From the NCBI GenBank assembly GCA_947846985.1, contig CANTUZ010000001.1:682001-746000 (forward strand): DNA of 64,000 nucleotides, written 5' to 3'. The position numbers and the translations under genes are program-made. Shown here piece by piece: positions 38,661 to 50,999 of this stretch. The notes below the pieces were generated by a model. The model was not told the origin of the DNA. It saw only the letters and a program-made list of their open reading frames with translations, and searched no databases. This stretch comes from Fratercula arctica (Eukaryota > Chordata > Aves > Charadriiformes > Alcidae). Every line of letters starts with the position of its first letter. Positions within the stretch are counted from its first letter, which is position 1.

Positions 38661-39962
38661 AGGCACAGAGTAATGCTGGGAACATGGAGGGGACAGAAGG
38701 GGGACAAGGGGGACAGCATCACACACCCCTCAGCCTCAGCAACAATGCTGAGAACAGCTCTGGCCCCAGCCACCCTGACCGCAGCTCTCTTCTGGAGGCC
38801 AACCCTAGGATCAAAGGAGATACAACGCTTCAAAGAACTTAAGAAATGAAGGAGAGTTTAAAGAAGTCTAAAGCGTTCCGCAGGCAAGGAAGGAACATGT
38901 CAGTGCTGTGGTTGTGTCTCCAAACGCAGAGAAGGTGCCAGACCAGCTCCAAGCTGAGCTGCTTGGCTCCTGTGCAGCGTGGAGGTAGGACTCGGTTTTA
39001 TCTCCAGTCTAAATGAAGTTGTACCACCAGTATCCACCTAAATGCAAATCAGCACTGCTCCAGCTACCTCCAAAAAGTCAAATAAAAGTGTGAGAGGAGA
39101 ACTTGCAGAATTACAGGACAGAATTACAGACAGGCTGCAGGAAAGGAAGCCGCACAGCTACCTGCAGAGGGTCTCCTGCAGGTGGGACCCAGCCCTCGCT
39201 GCTACCTCGGTCATGACATGGACCAGCCCATGCAGCCACTTCCCAGCCAGCATCAGGGGGTCAGCAGCTGGCTCCGCTCCCTGCTGCAACCACCACCAGG
39301 TCTGCAGCTTCCCATGGAGCCCCACAGCCCACCAGCACCAGCCACCAGCAGACCAGCCTGCTCCAAACAGCCTTCTTCCACAGGAGATGTGTTCCCCTAT
39401 CACTCACGCTCCTACCTCAATTTTCCTCTCCTTCACGCAGGCTGATCGTTGCCTCCTGAACTATGTCACCCCCGTGGTGACGCAACCTGACTGATTACAT
39501 CGGCTGACATCGGAGTACAAAAATGCACACATCAGTAAATCACGTCGAAAATGCATTTCACCCCATGATTTTTGGCTTTACCTAGAACAGTGGTCGTTTG
39601 GCTTTCTTGTTTGGTTAGTGGCGTGTTGCTCTTTTTAAAATGTGATCCTTACTACTACTACTAAGACTGCTTCAAAAAGTTATCTGCAAAATTTGGAGGC
39701 TCTTCATTCATCCTAATTGGGTTCACAGGAGAAAATGTTTGCTTCCTCCTGGACATACATCAGCCTAACCAGGAGGAGCAGCTGCAAGCAGCAGCAAGCT
39801 TCAGCACACAAAGCAGCTTTTGCGTTGCAGCTACTTGTATTGCTAATAGTTGGATAATTTCACTATTTGAATACTGAAGGGTGTGTAACTCCCTTGTCCC
39901 TTCACGCACAGAACTCCTCCTGCTCTTGTCCTTCAACCAAGAGGCGCCAGCTTAGGTCAAAC

Positions 39963-40190
39963 TGCTCGTGGCCCCGTCCAGTTGAGTTCTGGTATCTCCA
40001 AGGCTGGAGGCTCCACCACCTCTTTGAGCCCCAGTTTCAATGCCTGACTACTTTCATTATGAAAACACCTCCCTAATATTTTATGAGAAATTCCCCTGCT
40101 CTGATCTGTGTTCGCTGCCTCTCACCCTACCCTCGCAAACCTGAGAAGAGTCTCACTCCATCTTCTCTCTGTCCTCCCACAGGCATTAAA
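39963..40190 (-). mobile_element. Degenerate older CR1 LINE fragment
   Basis: GGCCCCGTCCAGTTGAGTTC, TCCAAGGCTGGAGGCTCCAC and TCCCTGCTCTGATCTGTG follow the antisense CR1 order, with many changes and no 3' tail. Confidence 0.65.
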
Positions 40191-40463
40191 TCAGGGACCT
40201 GCTTTTATGATTTTAAATATTTCATCCTCACTTGTCAAAATTAAAATCGCTTCTAAAAAGCGATCATCCTTTTTACCAAGAGCTTTCTGTAAAGGAGCTG
40301 CACGTCAAGGCTGAACTGGTTTCTTGCGTATTTCATTCAGCTTTTGCAGCCGGTGGGACCAGGCAGCTCCCAGTCCAGCACGGAGGAGCAGTCAGTCACG
40401 TTCATAATGCTAGAAGGGAGTAGTCAAATCACACCCACACCATAGAAACTATCTCTCTATTCT

Positions 40464-40515
40464 TCCTCTCTTATCTCTGTCTTATTTTTTCTACAGGATA
40501 AGAGATAAGAGGAAC
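40464..40515. repeat. Imperfect hairpin around ATAAGAGATAAGAGG
   Basis: CCTCTCTTATCTCTGTCTTAT-like left arm and ATAAGAGATAAGAGG right arm can pair with small bulges across a T-rich loop. Confidence 0.55.
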
Positions 40516-42034
40516 AGCGTCTTAGGTCCATGCACCTGCAAGCGGCTGCCCACCGCCCCAGTGCCCATGAGCAGCCTGTAGAGCCGACGAGTTTTCCTGC
40601 GCAGCCATAAAGACGGCAGCTTCAGGAAGAGAAAATCGCCATGGATTGCTCCTAAAGGTCAAATCTGCCTGTCCATGCAGGTACCACAGACTAAAGGTGC
40701 CGAGGAATATTTAAAGCAACTCTAAGTAAAACCTGTTTGCTCCAGACATAGACCAACTCCTTGCTGGGTTGAGCCCCATCAGCCCCCAGCGGGCACACAT
40801 CACTCCCAGTCCAAAGCACGGCTGCCTGGTGTTTCCCACTGCAGAGACAGGAAAGGACAGGAAAAGGTGAGCCTACTTTTTATAACAGGAGGACTAAACC
40901 CTTTGTCCTAGGTCATCCTTGCTCAGGCCAGCAAGCAGAACCGCAGGCAGCAGCTCTTTGCGCCAACCGAGCCTTCCTTTGAAGGCTTGATTTCTGCAAA
41001 GATCTGACACAGCGATGGCGAAGCACTTTCAGATCCAAACAGCTCCTCTGGCCAGAGACCGTTCATGCTAATGTATTCCCGTTATGTTTTATTGCATTAT
41101 CAGTCCATGACTTTGGGAGTTCCCTTAGGCATTTAAAGAGATTTCCAATATGAGCAGTGTGGGGGTGGAGGGTTTCTGAAATCACCTTCCTGTGTCTACA
41201 AGGTGGGTAGCACAGAATCGACCCAAAGGCCAGGCTTACACCCAAGTCTCTCGACCAGCCAAAATTAAGCAATACTCAGTATTTGGACCAAAGCAAAGTT
41301 TCCAGAACTGTTGCTTTATAGGGGTTTTTCAGTGGGGTCCTTTTCCTCTGCTCGTCCTTACGGAACCCCCAGCCCCTGAGCAGAAATCCCGTCTCTCTCG
41401 TGGTCATGGACTCCAAGGATCGCTGAAGGAGCACGTTGTCCCAGGAGGAAAAGCTCCACGAATGGACAAAGCAGGAGGACCTCTTGCCCGCATGCCTGCC
41501 CTCCTCCTCCTATCACAACAGCCCGGGAACCAAGCATCCCCACAGCCCCTTCGCAGACAAAGCTTCTGATTAGTTAATTCAAGCGAAGCGGCACCATTCC
41601 CATGCCGCCATACAAGGCCAGCTTCTCCCAATTTTAACCTTATTTATCCCTCATATGTCTTACCAAGAGCCGATGATTCAAATTTTCGCAGAAGCTCTAG
41701 AGAGCAGAAAACAGAGCCTTTGCTCGGTGCCCTTTCGGAGGCTCCGCTCCGTCCCTTTCCCACAGCAAGAAGGGATTGGCTGCCCCTCGCAAATAAACCG
41801 TTCTGGGCTGCATCCAGCAAGCTCACCGGAAACACATCCCTGTAGTTTAAAACATTTTCTCATTTACAAGACTTTTTTTTTTTTTCCCCCTGAAACCAGC
41901 AAAGTTCTTCTCTCCCATTCAAGAGCACAACTGTTTACAGAGCAGGACCGTGCCAAGGCGAGATGCTGCTCGCCATCGTTGCACCCACAGGTGGACCTAG
42001 CAGGAAAACACCGTTCTGCAAAAACACACCTTAA

Positions 42035-42268
42035 TTATTAGAATCATAGAATTGCCTAGGTTGGAAGGGACCTTTCAGATCATCGTGTCCAACCATCAAC
42101 CCAACACTGACAAAAACCACCGCTACGAGACCTCAAGAACAGAATGCAATTGTTAACTTGACTTCTTCAGGAAAAAAACCCTTCCCGATCATTCCATTAT
42201 CCTCCTACTCACCCAAACTCAACCAAAGAAACATCCCCTATACAGTGTTCTCCAACACATTCTACCAG
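42035..42268 (-). mobile_element. CR1-tail chimera, copy 1
   Basis: A CR1 subfamily B tail (42039-42124) joined to about 145 bp of non-CR1 sequence (GAACAGAATGCAATTGTT, GGAAAAAAACCCTTCCC, TACAGTGTTCTCCAACAC). The whole unit recurs at 54471-54713 in the same orientation. Confidence 0.85.
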
Positions 42269-43198
42269 TACCAGGCCACTGGTGCAGGGGACCCAAGGCC
42301 AGCAGGCACTGGGCCACCCACAGTCCCAGCAGATGGTGGAGGAGAAAGATGATGACTTGGGGTGGGAAGGGGAAGAGGGTGGGGAGAGGAAAGCAAGAGG
42401 AGAAGGAGGAGGAAGCAGCTCATCAACAAAGGACACGAATCTGCAGAAAACCCAAGTTTCATTATTCTTGGTGCTTGCAGATCCGTTTGGTTCTACAAAC
42501 CTGATGGTGACAGTTGGGAACCTTGGTACAAGAATGAGATCCTGGAGGCACCAGGCACTACCTAGGAAGTGCTCTGAGCAAGGCAATTCCATCACATTCC
42601 ACATTTAACATGTTAAACGGTAACAAAAGGATCAAGGAATAGAGTGAGATAAAGAAGCAAGTGCCACCACTCTGCACGAAGAGCCGCAGAAACATTGAGG
42701 AAGGTCTCCTCCTGCAAGAGGGGGGATCCCAACCTCCCTGTGCCAGCAGGGAAAGGCTCTCCCACCAAGCCCAACATACCTTTTTTTCCACTAATTGTAA
42801 TTATAAAAGATTAACCTCATCCCCATGTTCTTCACTTGCCCTGTGACTAGTTACCTCCAGGTGACAATGCTCCATACACAGCTCAGCAGAACAAGAAGAG
42901 CAGCAATTAGGAGGAGCAACACTGGCAAAAATTAAAATAAATCTCTTTATTAGTAGGTGAAAGTTATTCACATTAGGGAAACAAGATTTTTATTATTTTC
43001 CCCCCCCCTCCTTGTCAACCAAACATGTTGCTCAAGCAACGGAGGAGCACTTTGGCCTATTCTAGGTGCACTCTCCCCCCTCAAGGGAAGGAGAACACAC
43101 ACAATGATGTGCGAGTGGTTCTGAGCATGCTGTTCCTACATCATCATTCTCCTGCCGTGAAGTAATAGCTGCCTCTTGGAATACAGAAGCAACATAAG

Positions 43199-43379
43199 AA
43201 TTCCAGCCCCACTCGGAGCAGCGGTGTCGCGTAGGCGCGGGAAGGCATGTGCTGCGCTGGCACAAGGCCACCGAGCGCGGCCACCACGCTGGCAGAGGAG
43301 CTGGCCTGCCCCGCGGGGGGCTGAGCAAACATCACCTCGCTAATAAAGGTTGTTACTGGAAAAAAAAAAAAAAAAAAAA
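43199..43379 (+). pseudogene. Possible processed mRNA 3' end (AATAAA then A20)
   Basis: An AATAAA at 43342-43347 is followed after 12 bases by A20 (43360-43379), the layout of a cleaved and polyadenylated transcript. The preceding 150 bp is CpG-rich and coding-like, but I cannot match a gene. The left boundary is a guess and no target-site duplication was found, so chance next to a poly(A) tract remains possible. Confidence 0.35.
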
Positions 43380-43755
43380 GAAAAGAGAGGTCATATCAGT
43401 TCAACCCAAAAAAAAAAAAAGAAAGTCTTGAAATGACTCATTGTGGAACATGGGTTAAAACGGATATTTTATGCCCTGTTTTGCTATGCTGGAAAATGGA
43501 AATGCTGCTCTTGGAGGACAGAGTGGGGAGAGTCACACTTTGACAAATAATACATTTAATAAAGTGACATTTTTCTGTAGGTGACCACCAAAAAGAGGAA
43601 CTTTATAGAACAGGATATTGACTAAGAAAAGCAATACAACGATAAGGTTCCCCATTCCAGAGGGACTGGGAGCAGCCTGGGGCAGCATTAGGGGACACCC
43701 CACCCTGGAGATGCCTCTACTGCTGCCCCCCATCACCACTTCCATAAGGTACCAA

Positions 43756-44127
43756 ACCTGGAGAAGAGCCGGCTCCGGGGAGACCTTGGAGCCCCTTCCA
43801 GTCCCTCAAGGGGCTCCAGGAAAGCTGGGGAGGGACTCTGGATGAGGGAGGGGAGCCATGGGACGAGGGGGAAGGGTTTTCCACTGCAAGAGGGGTGATT
43901 GAGCTGAGATCTGAGGCAGAAATTCATGGCTGTGAGGGTGGTGAGCCCCTGGCGCAGGTTGCCCAGAGAAGCTGTGGCTGCCCCATCCCTGGAGGGGTGT
44001 TTATGGCCAGGTTGGATGGGGCTTGGAGCAAGCTGGTGTGGTGGGAGGTGTCCCTGCCCAGGGCAGGGGGTGGCACTGGATGAGCTTTAAGGTCCCTTCC
44101 AACCCCAACCATTCTATAATTCTATGA
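43756..44127 (+). mobile_element. CR1 LINE, subfamily A
   Basis: Sense copy from CCTGGAGAAGAGCCGGCTCC to ATTCTATAATTCTATGA. A 3-bp change near 43998 (GTTTATGGCC) sets it apart. Confidence 0.94.
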
Positions 44128-45340
44128 AACCAGGGTGAGAGCCTGATCAAGCGTTTGCACCAACCACAGAGACCCAACACCACCACGCCAAGACCTCCCT
44201 GGCCCCGCACAAGCCCGACTGCTTCTGCCAAGCACCAAACTGCAGGAGAAGCACTGCCAAAACCAGGAGGAAACGCTTTTCAGCAACGGCACGCTGTTAT
44301 TCAGTCAGCTCAGCAGCTTTCGAAACCTCGCCCTTGGCTGGAAAAAATCCTACTGAAACTGCAAGGGAGGAGGTCCCAGGGCCAGCTCGCCCGCAGAGTG
44401 AAGGATGGCACGGCCATCAGCACTTCCCACAGCGGCGATCTCAGAGTGATCACAAACCACGTCTGCTCCTTTCCCGAAGACGGGCTTTCAATATCTCCAA
44501 GGCTATCAGCAGTAATAAAATGGCTTTAAAAGGCAAGCTGGCAACTCATTGGACAACGTGGTCCTCATCTTCCACACGCAGGGAAGAGTTCCAGTGTGAT
44601 GCATTCCGTGTTAACGCTCAGCATTTTAAAGCGACATTGTTGGCGAAGTAAAAAACATGAGGAAGAGACCAGAAAATGCCAAATTTTTCCTTAGCACAGC
44701 TCTGTTACTAACGCAGCTGTTGTTCTACTGACTTTGCTAAATTACATTGTTTAATCCTCCCCGAGACTACCCAAAGCCTCCCCTGCGTGGGTTTTCACTG
44801 CGCCCTGGCAGTGTCAAAGCTGCTGAAAATACGACACATCCTCGTACACCTGACCAGACACTGGGGTTCACCCACAGCATGGCAGCTCACCTCTTTCCCC
44901 ATCATTTTTAAGCCATTATTTACCTTTCCCCTCAGAAGGCTGGAGAGGGAACACCCCGGGTTTTACAACACGCTGCCACCCAAAGCACGGCCACACTGCC
45001 GCAGCGGCGTGCAGACAGGACGCAGTTTTAGGGTAAATTAAAGCAGAAAGAGGTAGTTTTTTTCCAAACAGCCGTCAGCTGGGACGTCAGACCGCAACAG
45101 GAACCACAGGGCAGCACCTTCATGCAGCCCTCAGGGGCTTTGCATCCACAGCCAGGATTTGGAGGAATTCAAAAGCCATCACTGCCACATTTGACCACAG
45201 AAAACCACATTTGAGTCCACCAGCAGTAATTTGGAGAGAATACATGAATTAAGGAAATGCTAGAGGAAGCATCTGGCTGGATCAGCGACCATAGCCAGGG
45301 TGTTTCATGAAGGTGGCCTGAATCCCACCCAGACAGAGAG

Positions 45341-45375
45341 CACCCCACCACCACCACCTCCTCCTCCTCCTCAGC
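45341..45375. repeat. (CCA)n/(CCT)n trinucleotide tract
   Basis: CCACCACCACCACCTCCTCC and continuing CTCCTCCTC. Confidence 0.8.
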
Positions 45376-46110
45376 CCATCTCCATCCTTGCCTCCCTTGG
45401 CAAAGCCAACGCGTACTACACGCGTGCTGTACGACACGCGTTAGATGAGCTATTTAAACCCGCACAATGGTTAATTGAATTACTAGCTCCTGAGCTCCCA
45501 GCTAGCTTTCACAAGAGAACCGACACGATCAGTCCGTCTTGGTTATTCCTAAGTGCCAAGGATGGAAAGCACCATTCAAAGCCACCCCAGGCGCAGAGCC
45601 AGGAGACTGGAGTTGAGCTTGACCCCGTTCCTCATGATTTCAACTGAACAAACAGTATCTTTTCCATAACTATTTATTCAGTAAGAAACTCGCCCCATAG
45701 AGTTTCAATCAGAAGGATAAATCACGTACAACTTGGAGAGGGAACAGGAGAGTCCGGTTTGAGACACGCCTGAGCTTCGGCCCCCAAAGCGCTCTGGCGT
45801 GCACAGCAGCACAAGGGCAAAAAAATAAATTAACAGGACTTGGATTTGTTCTTTGGCCCTCCATAAATCCTCCCCGCAGACGGGCTTACAATTCGGGTAC
45901 GAAGGTAGGAGACCCTTGCATCACCCTTGCATCACTACATGCCAACCAGGCTCAGGTTAAAGAATGATTCCCAGCAGAACTTTATATTTGGGTTGGGATT
46001 AGGGGAATTATTTTCCCTCCCCCTCACACACCGTCCCCCACATGTGGGTGCCTGCAGAGCAGCTTAGAGCTGGCAAGCTGCTGAATCGGAGCGAGGAATA
46101 GAAGACAGGG

Positions 46111-46282
46111 ATCGTAGAATGGTCGAGGTTGGAAGGGACCTTTCAGATCATCAAGTCCAACCATCAACCCAACACTGACAAACCCACCACTAACCCATGT
46201 CCCTCAGCACCACGTCTGCCCGGCTTTTAAATCCCTCCAGGGATGGCGACTCCACCACTGCCCTGGGCAGCCTGGTCCAATG
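46111..46282 (-). mobile_element. CR1 LINE 3' region, subfamily B
   Basis: Antisense, ATCGTAGAATGGTCGAGG through CTCAGCACCACGTCTGCC to GGGCAGCCTGGTCCAATG. Confidence 0.93.
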
Positions 46283-47990
46283 TGACCATCCAGGATGTGG
46301 CCACCCAGGCCAGGTCGCTGCCGCGGTGCGGTGCTCTCGGTGGTGAGACCCCGCTCCCCACCAGCGCCGTGCACGGCGTCCTCCCAGCCACACCAGCAGC
46401 AGCCCCACACGGACCCAGGGCTGGAAACACTCAAGTGGGAACATCGCTCATGAGGGCGGTCTCCTTCCAACAACAATATTCTTATCGAGGGGATTTCTTT
46501 ACAGCCCATACAGCAAAGCACTTAAGTGTTGAAAAGACAGACATCAGAATATGAATTTCAAGTTGAATCAAACAGCAGCTTATAATAGTTTATTAACAAC
46601 CCGAGTAATCAACTTAAGCGCTCATTAACTATATTCAGAAACAGAACACTTTATTTATGTTTAAGTTAAATATAGACTACCACAGCTTCCGACAGTAGAA
46701 AAGGCTATTTAAGCTATGAACTTCTAGTACGAAAAAAGTCTTGACTTATTAAAAAAAAAAAATAAAATTATACCAAAACACATATAGGAGGGGCCATGAC
46801 TTTCTGCGTAAACCACCAAACTCGAGAAAGACAGTGGCCTTCAGCATCCAGACTAAAAATAAAAATACCATGATTACGATATTGTCATTACTGGACAAAC
46901 ATGAAGAGACTAAAAGAACAATACTATTGTCACAGACAGCTTAAAAATAGATGAATCCTAATGGAAACATGTACCTGGTCTCTTCTTGAAAGACACCAGA
47001 AGGTGGTTATAATGACAGGCCAACAGAGGAGTGACTGCCCTGCTCTCAGCAGCGAGGAATGAAGATTGTATGGATGTGGGGCTGGGTGAGTTGGTGGGAA
47101 TGTCCCCATGGATTAAAGAGTTATGGGGGAACTGCAGCAAAACTGGCTTCTGCTTCCACAAAAACAAAGATCCCAGTCTCATCAGCGCCCATCCTGCAGG
47201 CAGCACATAAAAAGAAAGAAACACCTGGAATCACAATTTTGGTAACGCCAGGCTGCGGGGATCCTGCGATAGCCACGGTCTTTGCTCGGCACAGCCTGGG
47301 GCTGGAGACCCTCCAGGCAGATGGCTTTAGCTTCCCGCGGCCACGCTGATGGTGGGGAGACCCACGGCCCTCATTTGCCTTCCAAAGATTAATAACGGAG
47401 GGGGGCACATGAGCAGCCACCCATCATCTGCTCCTCTGGGGAAACCCACCGCTCCTCAGCAAGTATTTCTGTCTGAAGGAGACCCGAGCCCCCCTGAGCC
47501 CACAGGGCTCACCGGGATGGTGCTGGAATGACGACACTCGATTTGCCAGGTTTTTTGGCAACTTCAATTGGTGAGGAAAAATAAAACCAACACATTAGTG
47601 CTGAAAAAGTTTGTCTTATTTTTTCAGGCTACATCAGCCGATAAGAATAAAAAAGCAAAGAAAAAAATACATGTTGTGTTCCACCCTACAACCTCTGCCC
47701 TGCCAAAGCCTTTCGACCAGTACACGCACCGCACCATCACCACTGGACGCGCTGGTAATATTTATTTCCCAAGAGCAGAACTATCACCTCTGCAGCACTT
47801 TCGCACGCCCCTAGCCAGGAAACAACTAAGTTTATCAATCATTAGGCTACCGATAAATCTCTTCTAAGTCCCTTTCATTTTCTAGAGCTGTACCTCAAAG
47901 GCAGCACATCATTAAGCATCCGAGTGGGAAGCACCAGCAAAGCCAAACTATCACGATTTTAGCAGCTTTTTTACTCTCTGGGCTTTTTAC

Positions 47991-48139
47991 CAGCTGTTAC
48001 AGCATCCACAAAGCTGGAGACAGCTGTAGTGCTCATCTTCGGGCCACTGCATCGCACACACAACTCGTTAGCCTCGTTACACGGCCATCTCCGCTCCCTC
48101 CAGCCTGGAACAGTCCCGGATGCTGCTCCCTGCGGTGCT
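47991..48139 (-). other. Candidate second exon downstream of 48248-48376
   Basis: 149 nt on the STIM1 strand with acceptor CTATTTTCATCAG and donor CTG|GTAAAAAG, separated from the previous candidate exon by a 108-bp gap. Joined to it in the frame of the ATG at 48319-48317, it adds 20 codons and then a TAA, giving a 44-residue product. Another frame stays open across the whole exon. The very short intron and modest pyrimidine tract weaken the case. Confidence 0.22.
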
Positions 48140-48247
48140 CTGATGAAAATAGGTTTTCTTTTTTTATTAAGTGGTTGTATCTGTTGATAAGAGCTCTGGA
48201 AAAAGACTGCTGCCTTTACCATGACCTACAAAGAACTATATGTTTAC

Positions 48248-48376
48248 CCCATATTGGGTTTTTTTGAAGTCACTGTCGGTGAGCGGTAATTCCTCGCCAC
48301 TCTCCTGGGCGGACGCCATCTCTGCGGGGACCGGAGGAGCACCAGGATCTGAGCAGTGACACTCGGGTACGTTACA
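48248..48376 (-). other. Candidate unannotated exon, 43 codons open
   Basis: I do not recognise a protein family. On the STIM1 strand, a strong acceptor (GAGACTTTTTTTCAG) is followed by 129 nt ending at a donor GTAAAC. The exon is open in one frame for exactly 43 codons, beginning CNVPECHCSDPG. It contains an ATG in good context (GCAGAGATGGCG) starting MASAQESGEELPLTDSDFKK. It is clearly richer in CpG than surrounding intron. Inserted between STIM1 exons 1 and 2 in their phase it would create an immediate stop, so it is not a simple STIM1 coding cassette. It could be an exon of an intronic gene or lncRNA, an alternative 5' exon, or chance. Confidence 0.35.
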
Positions 48377-49470
48377 CTGAAAAAAAGTCTCTCAGTGCTT
48401 AAAATTCTGGGTTATTTCTGTTCTGCTGTCCTGGATCGGGGTCACGTTGATTCACTATTCAACATCAGCTACATTCAAGGTAAAGAATTGCGTTTACTAA
48501 AGAGGTAACTGTGGCCACCAGTAAAATTCTCTGCCAAATCCTGACACAAATACATAGGTGTTTCAGGGACACGTCTGGACTCCTCTGAATCTTTTTTATT
48601 ACCTCATTAAATAGGAAGAGAGATACTCCAGTGTCTCCAGGCAGAAGGTGTTGCTTCCAGCATCAGCATAAAGGGGAAAAGGTGTCGTGAGTTTTCCTCC
48701 TCTGCCTCAAACTGGGCGACTTCCCTGCACTTTCCTGATCCCGAACCAACTCCCCTTCACTAAAACCAGTCTCTGTTCTCACGTTCTGCACCGAAGCCTT
48801 CACACGCACTTTTACCAATACTTACACAAAGACTCTATTGAACAATAAAACTCTTTTCTTCTTTCTTTCCAACGCAAATTTTCTCTTTTTATCAAGTCAC
48901 TTGTATTCTGGTGCAACGGCCAAGAAACCACGTAACTGGATTTGCAGCATGTACCAGGTTTGCCACAACTAAACAAACTTCCGTTAAGCGCTCGGTAATT
49001 TCAGAAGAATTTAGCCAATATCAAGACAAGGAGACCTCACGTCAGCCCCCCACACTGTTCCCATGCGAAAACACTACATGGAGACAAGCGTGGAGACAAG
49101 GCAGCTGTAAAATGGGTTTATAACGGCAATAAATATTGCTCATCTATGCGTTGAATAAATAATGGTGACCTACTGGAAGACAACTGCAATTAAAAGTAAC
49201 ACAAGTGAAGAGAGAATGCACTCTCTAGCATTAGTTACAATTCCTTGGAATTTTATTCTTTTTTTGATCTTTATTGGGACTGGCATTACCGCCAGGCAGC
49301 TCCCAAGCCTAATTGCAGGAGACAGGCCTAGACCAGCAAGAAGTGAGGACCTTCTCTGGACATGTGCAGGAGATCCCCATCCACCCGACCGACATGTGCT
49401 CGACACCATCGATGCTTGTGTGAAGGACTGCCCAGCCCCACAAAGCTCAAACCTGCGACACAAACCATCT

Positions 49471-49887
49471 TCACAGAATCACAGACTGGCCGGGGTGGGA
49501 AGGGACTTCTGGAGACCATCCAGTCCAACCCCCTGCCAGAGCAGGGTCACCCAGAGAAGGCTGGATGCGTCCAGGTGGGTTTGGAATGTCTCGAGAGACG
49601 GAGACTCCACCACCTCTCTGGGCAGCCTGTGCCAGGGCTCTGCCACCCTCACAGGAAAGAAGTTCCTCCTCATGCTCAGATGGAATTTCCCGTGTTCCAG
49701 TTTGTGCCCGTTGCCTCTCGTCCTGTCACTGGGCACCACTGAAAAAAGCTTGGCCCCATCCTCCTGACACCCACCCTTTCAGTATTTCTAAGCATTGATA
49801 AGATTCCCCCTCAGTCGTCTTTTTTCCAGACTAAAAAGACCCAAATCCCTCAGCTTTTCTTCATAAGAGAGGTGTTCCAGTCCCCTT
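49471..49887 (-). mobile_element. CR1 LINE 3' region, older subfamily
   Basis: Antisense. TCACAGAATCACAGACTGGC, GGAGACCATCCAGTCCAACC, CTCGTCCTGTCACTGGGCAC and CTTCATAAGAGAGGTGTTCC. Distinct from A and B. Confidence 0.92.
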
Positions 49888-50999
49888 CCGCAAACCCTCT
49901 TTGTAGGAGGGAGCAAGAAAACAGGTATGAAGAAGTTACCAGAAGACAGGGAAACCATTCCTCTCACAAATCTGCATCCCGGTGGGACACGCAGCTGCTG
50001 ACCACCTCGTCAGTCAGAACTTGCCTTCAGCAACCCTGGCCTCTGTTGGCTAACGAACACTTCACACCCCAACCCAAACCCTTCTTCTGTCTTCACCAAC
50101 AAAGGGATTTGCTGAACCATCACACAGTCGCAGAAGCCTACTGTTGGCTATTAAGGTTCAAATGCTGGATTTCTATTCTCTTTCCAGATTAGGATAACTA
50201 GTGCCCAGTGGGCATCCCCAACCCCACAACTAATGGGTCGGAGATGCCCAGCTCCAGGAATGACAGCCTCCAGCGTGTTGACCAGCCCCACTGTGGAATC
50301 ACAGAGTGCATCGAGAAGAATCGAGCGCAGGGCGATGAGCAGAGCGCAGCACGGTGCTTCCCCCCACCAGCACAGCCTGGGAAAAGTGGTTTATTCACCA
50401 CCACTCGCTGCTTCTCCATCTGTATGCGTTTCTGGAGGTGTGGGAGAGACTCTGCAAAGGCAGCTGACCCAGCAGACCAACAGATTCACATCAAGGCGCT
50501 AAATTTACTTTACAAGCCAGGGCAGATTTGAGTGAACTCCCCCATTACGAACTGCGCCTCAGCCATGCCCAGGAGATGATGGATGTCCCACGGGCTGGGC
50601 CACCAAGCTGACATTTGTGAGAGGGTTCAAGTCCCAGCTCTGCCAGATGGCTTCCTGCATGACAATGATATCTCTGCACTTTAATCCTTCATTTGAAATA
50701 GGAAGACCAGTGCTTCCACATCCTACAGTACGATGAGGTTAAATATACTAGAGACCGTGAGGAACTCAGAGGAGTTTGAAGTGACGTTCCCAGCGCAGTT
50801 GTTTGGCAGACACTGGAGGGAAACCACCTTTGCTCACAGGTCCTCTCTGGTCTTTAACCAAGGAGCAAGAGTCGGGTTTGTTTTAAAAATTAATCTTACC
50901 TGAGTGAATGGCAGTTTGAGAGTTTCTCCCAACCCCAAAGGAATCACAAGTACAATTGCAAAAGTGAACACATTACAGATCTACAATTGCAAGAATCAT

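Noticed and set aside
39042..39494. Plus-strand frame with a coiled-coil-like start (ELAELQDRITDRLQERK)
   Set aside because: No pyrimidine-rich acceptor upstream, no ATG context of note and no known match. Too weak to call an exon.
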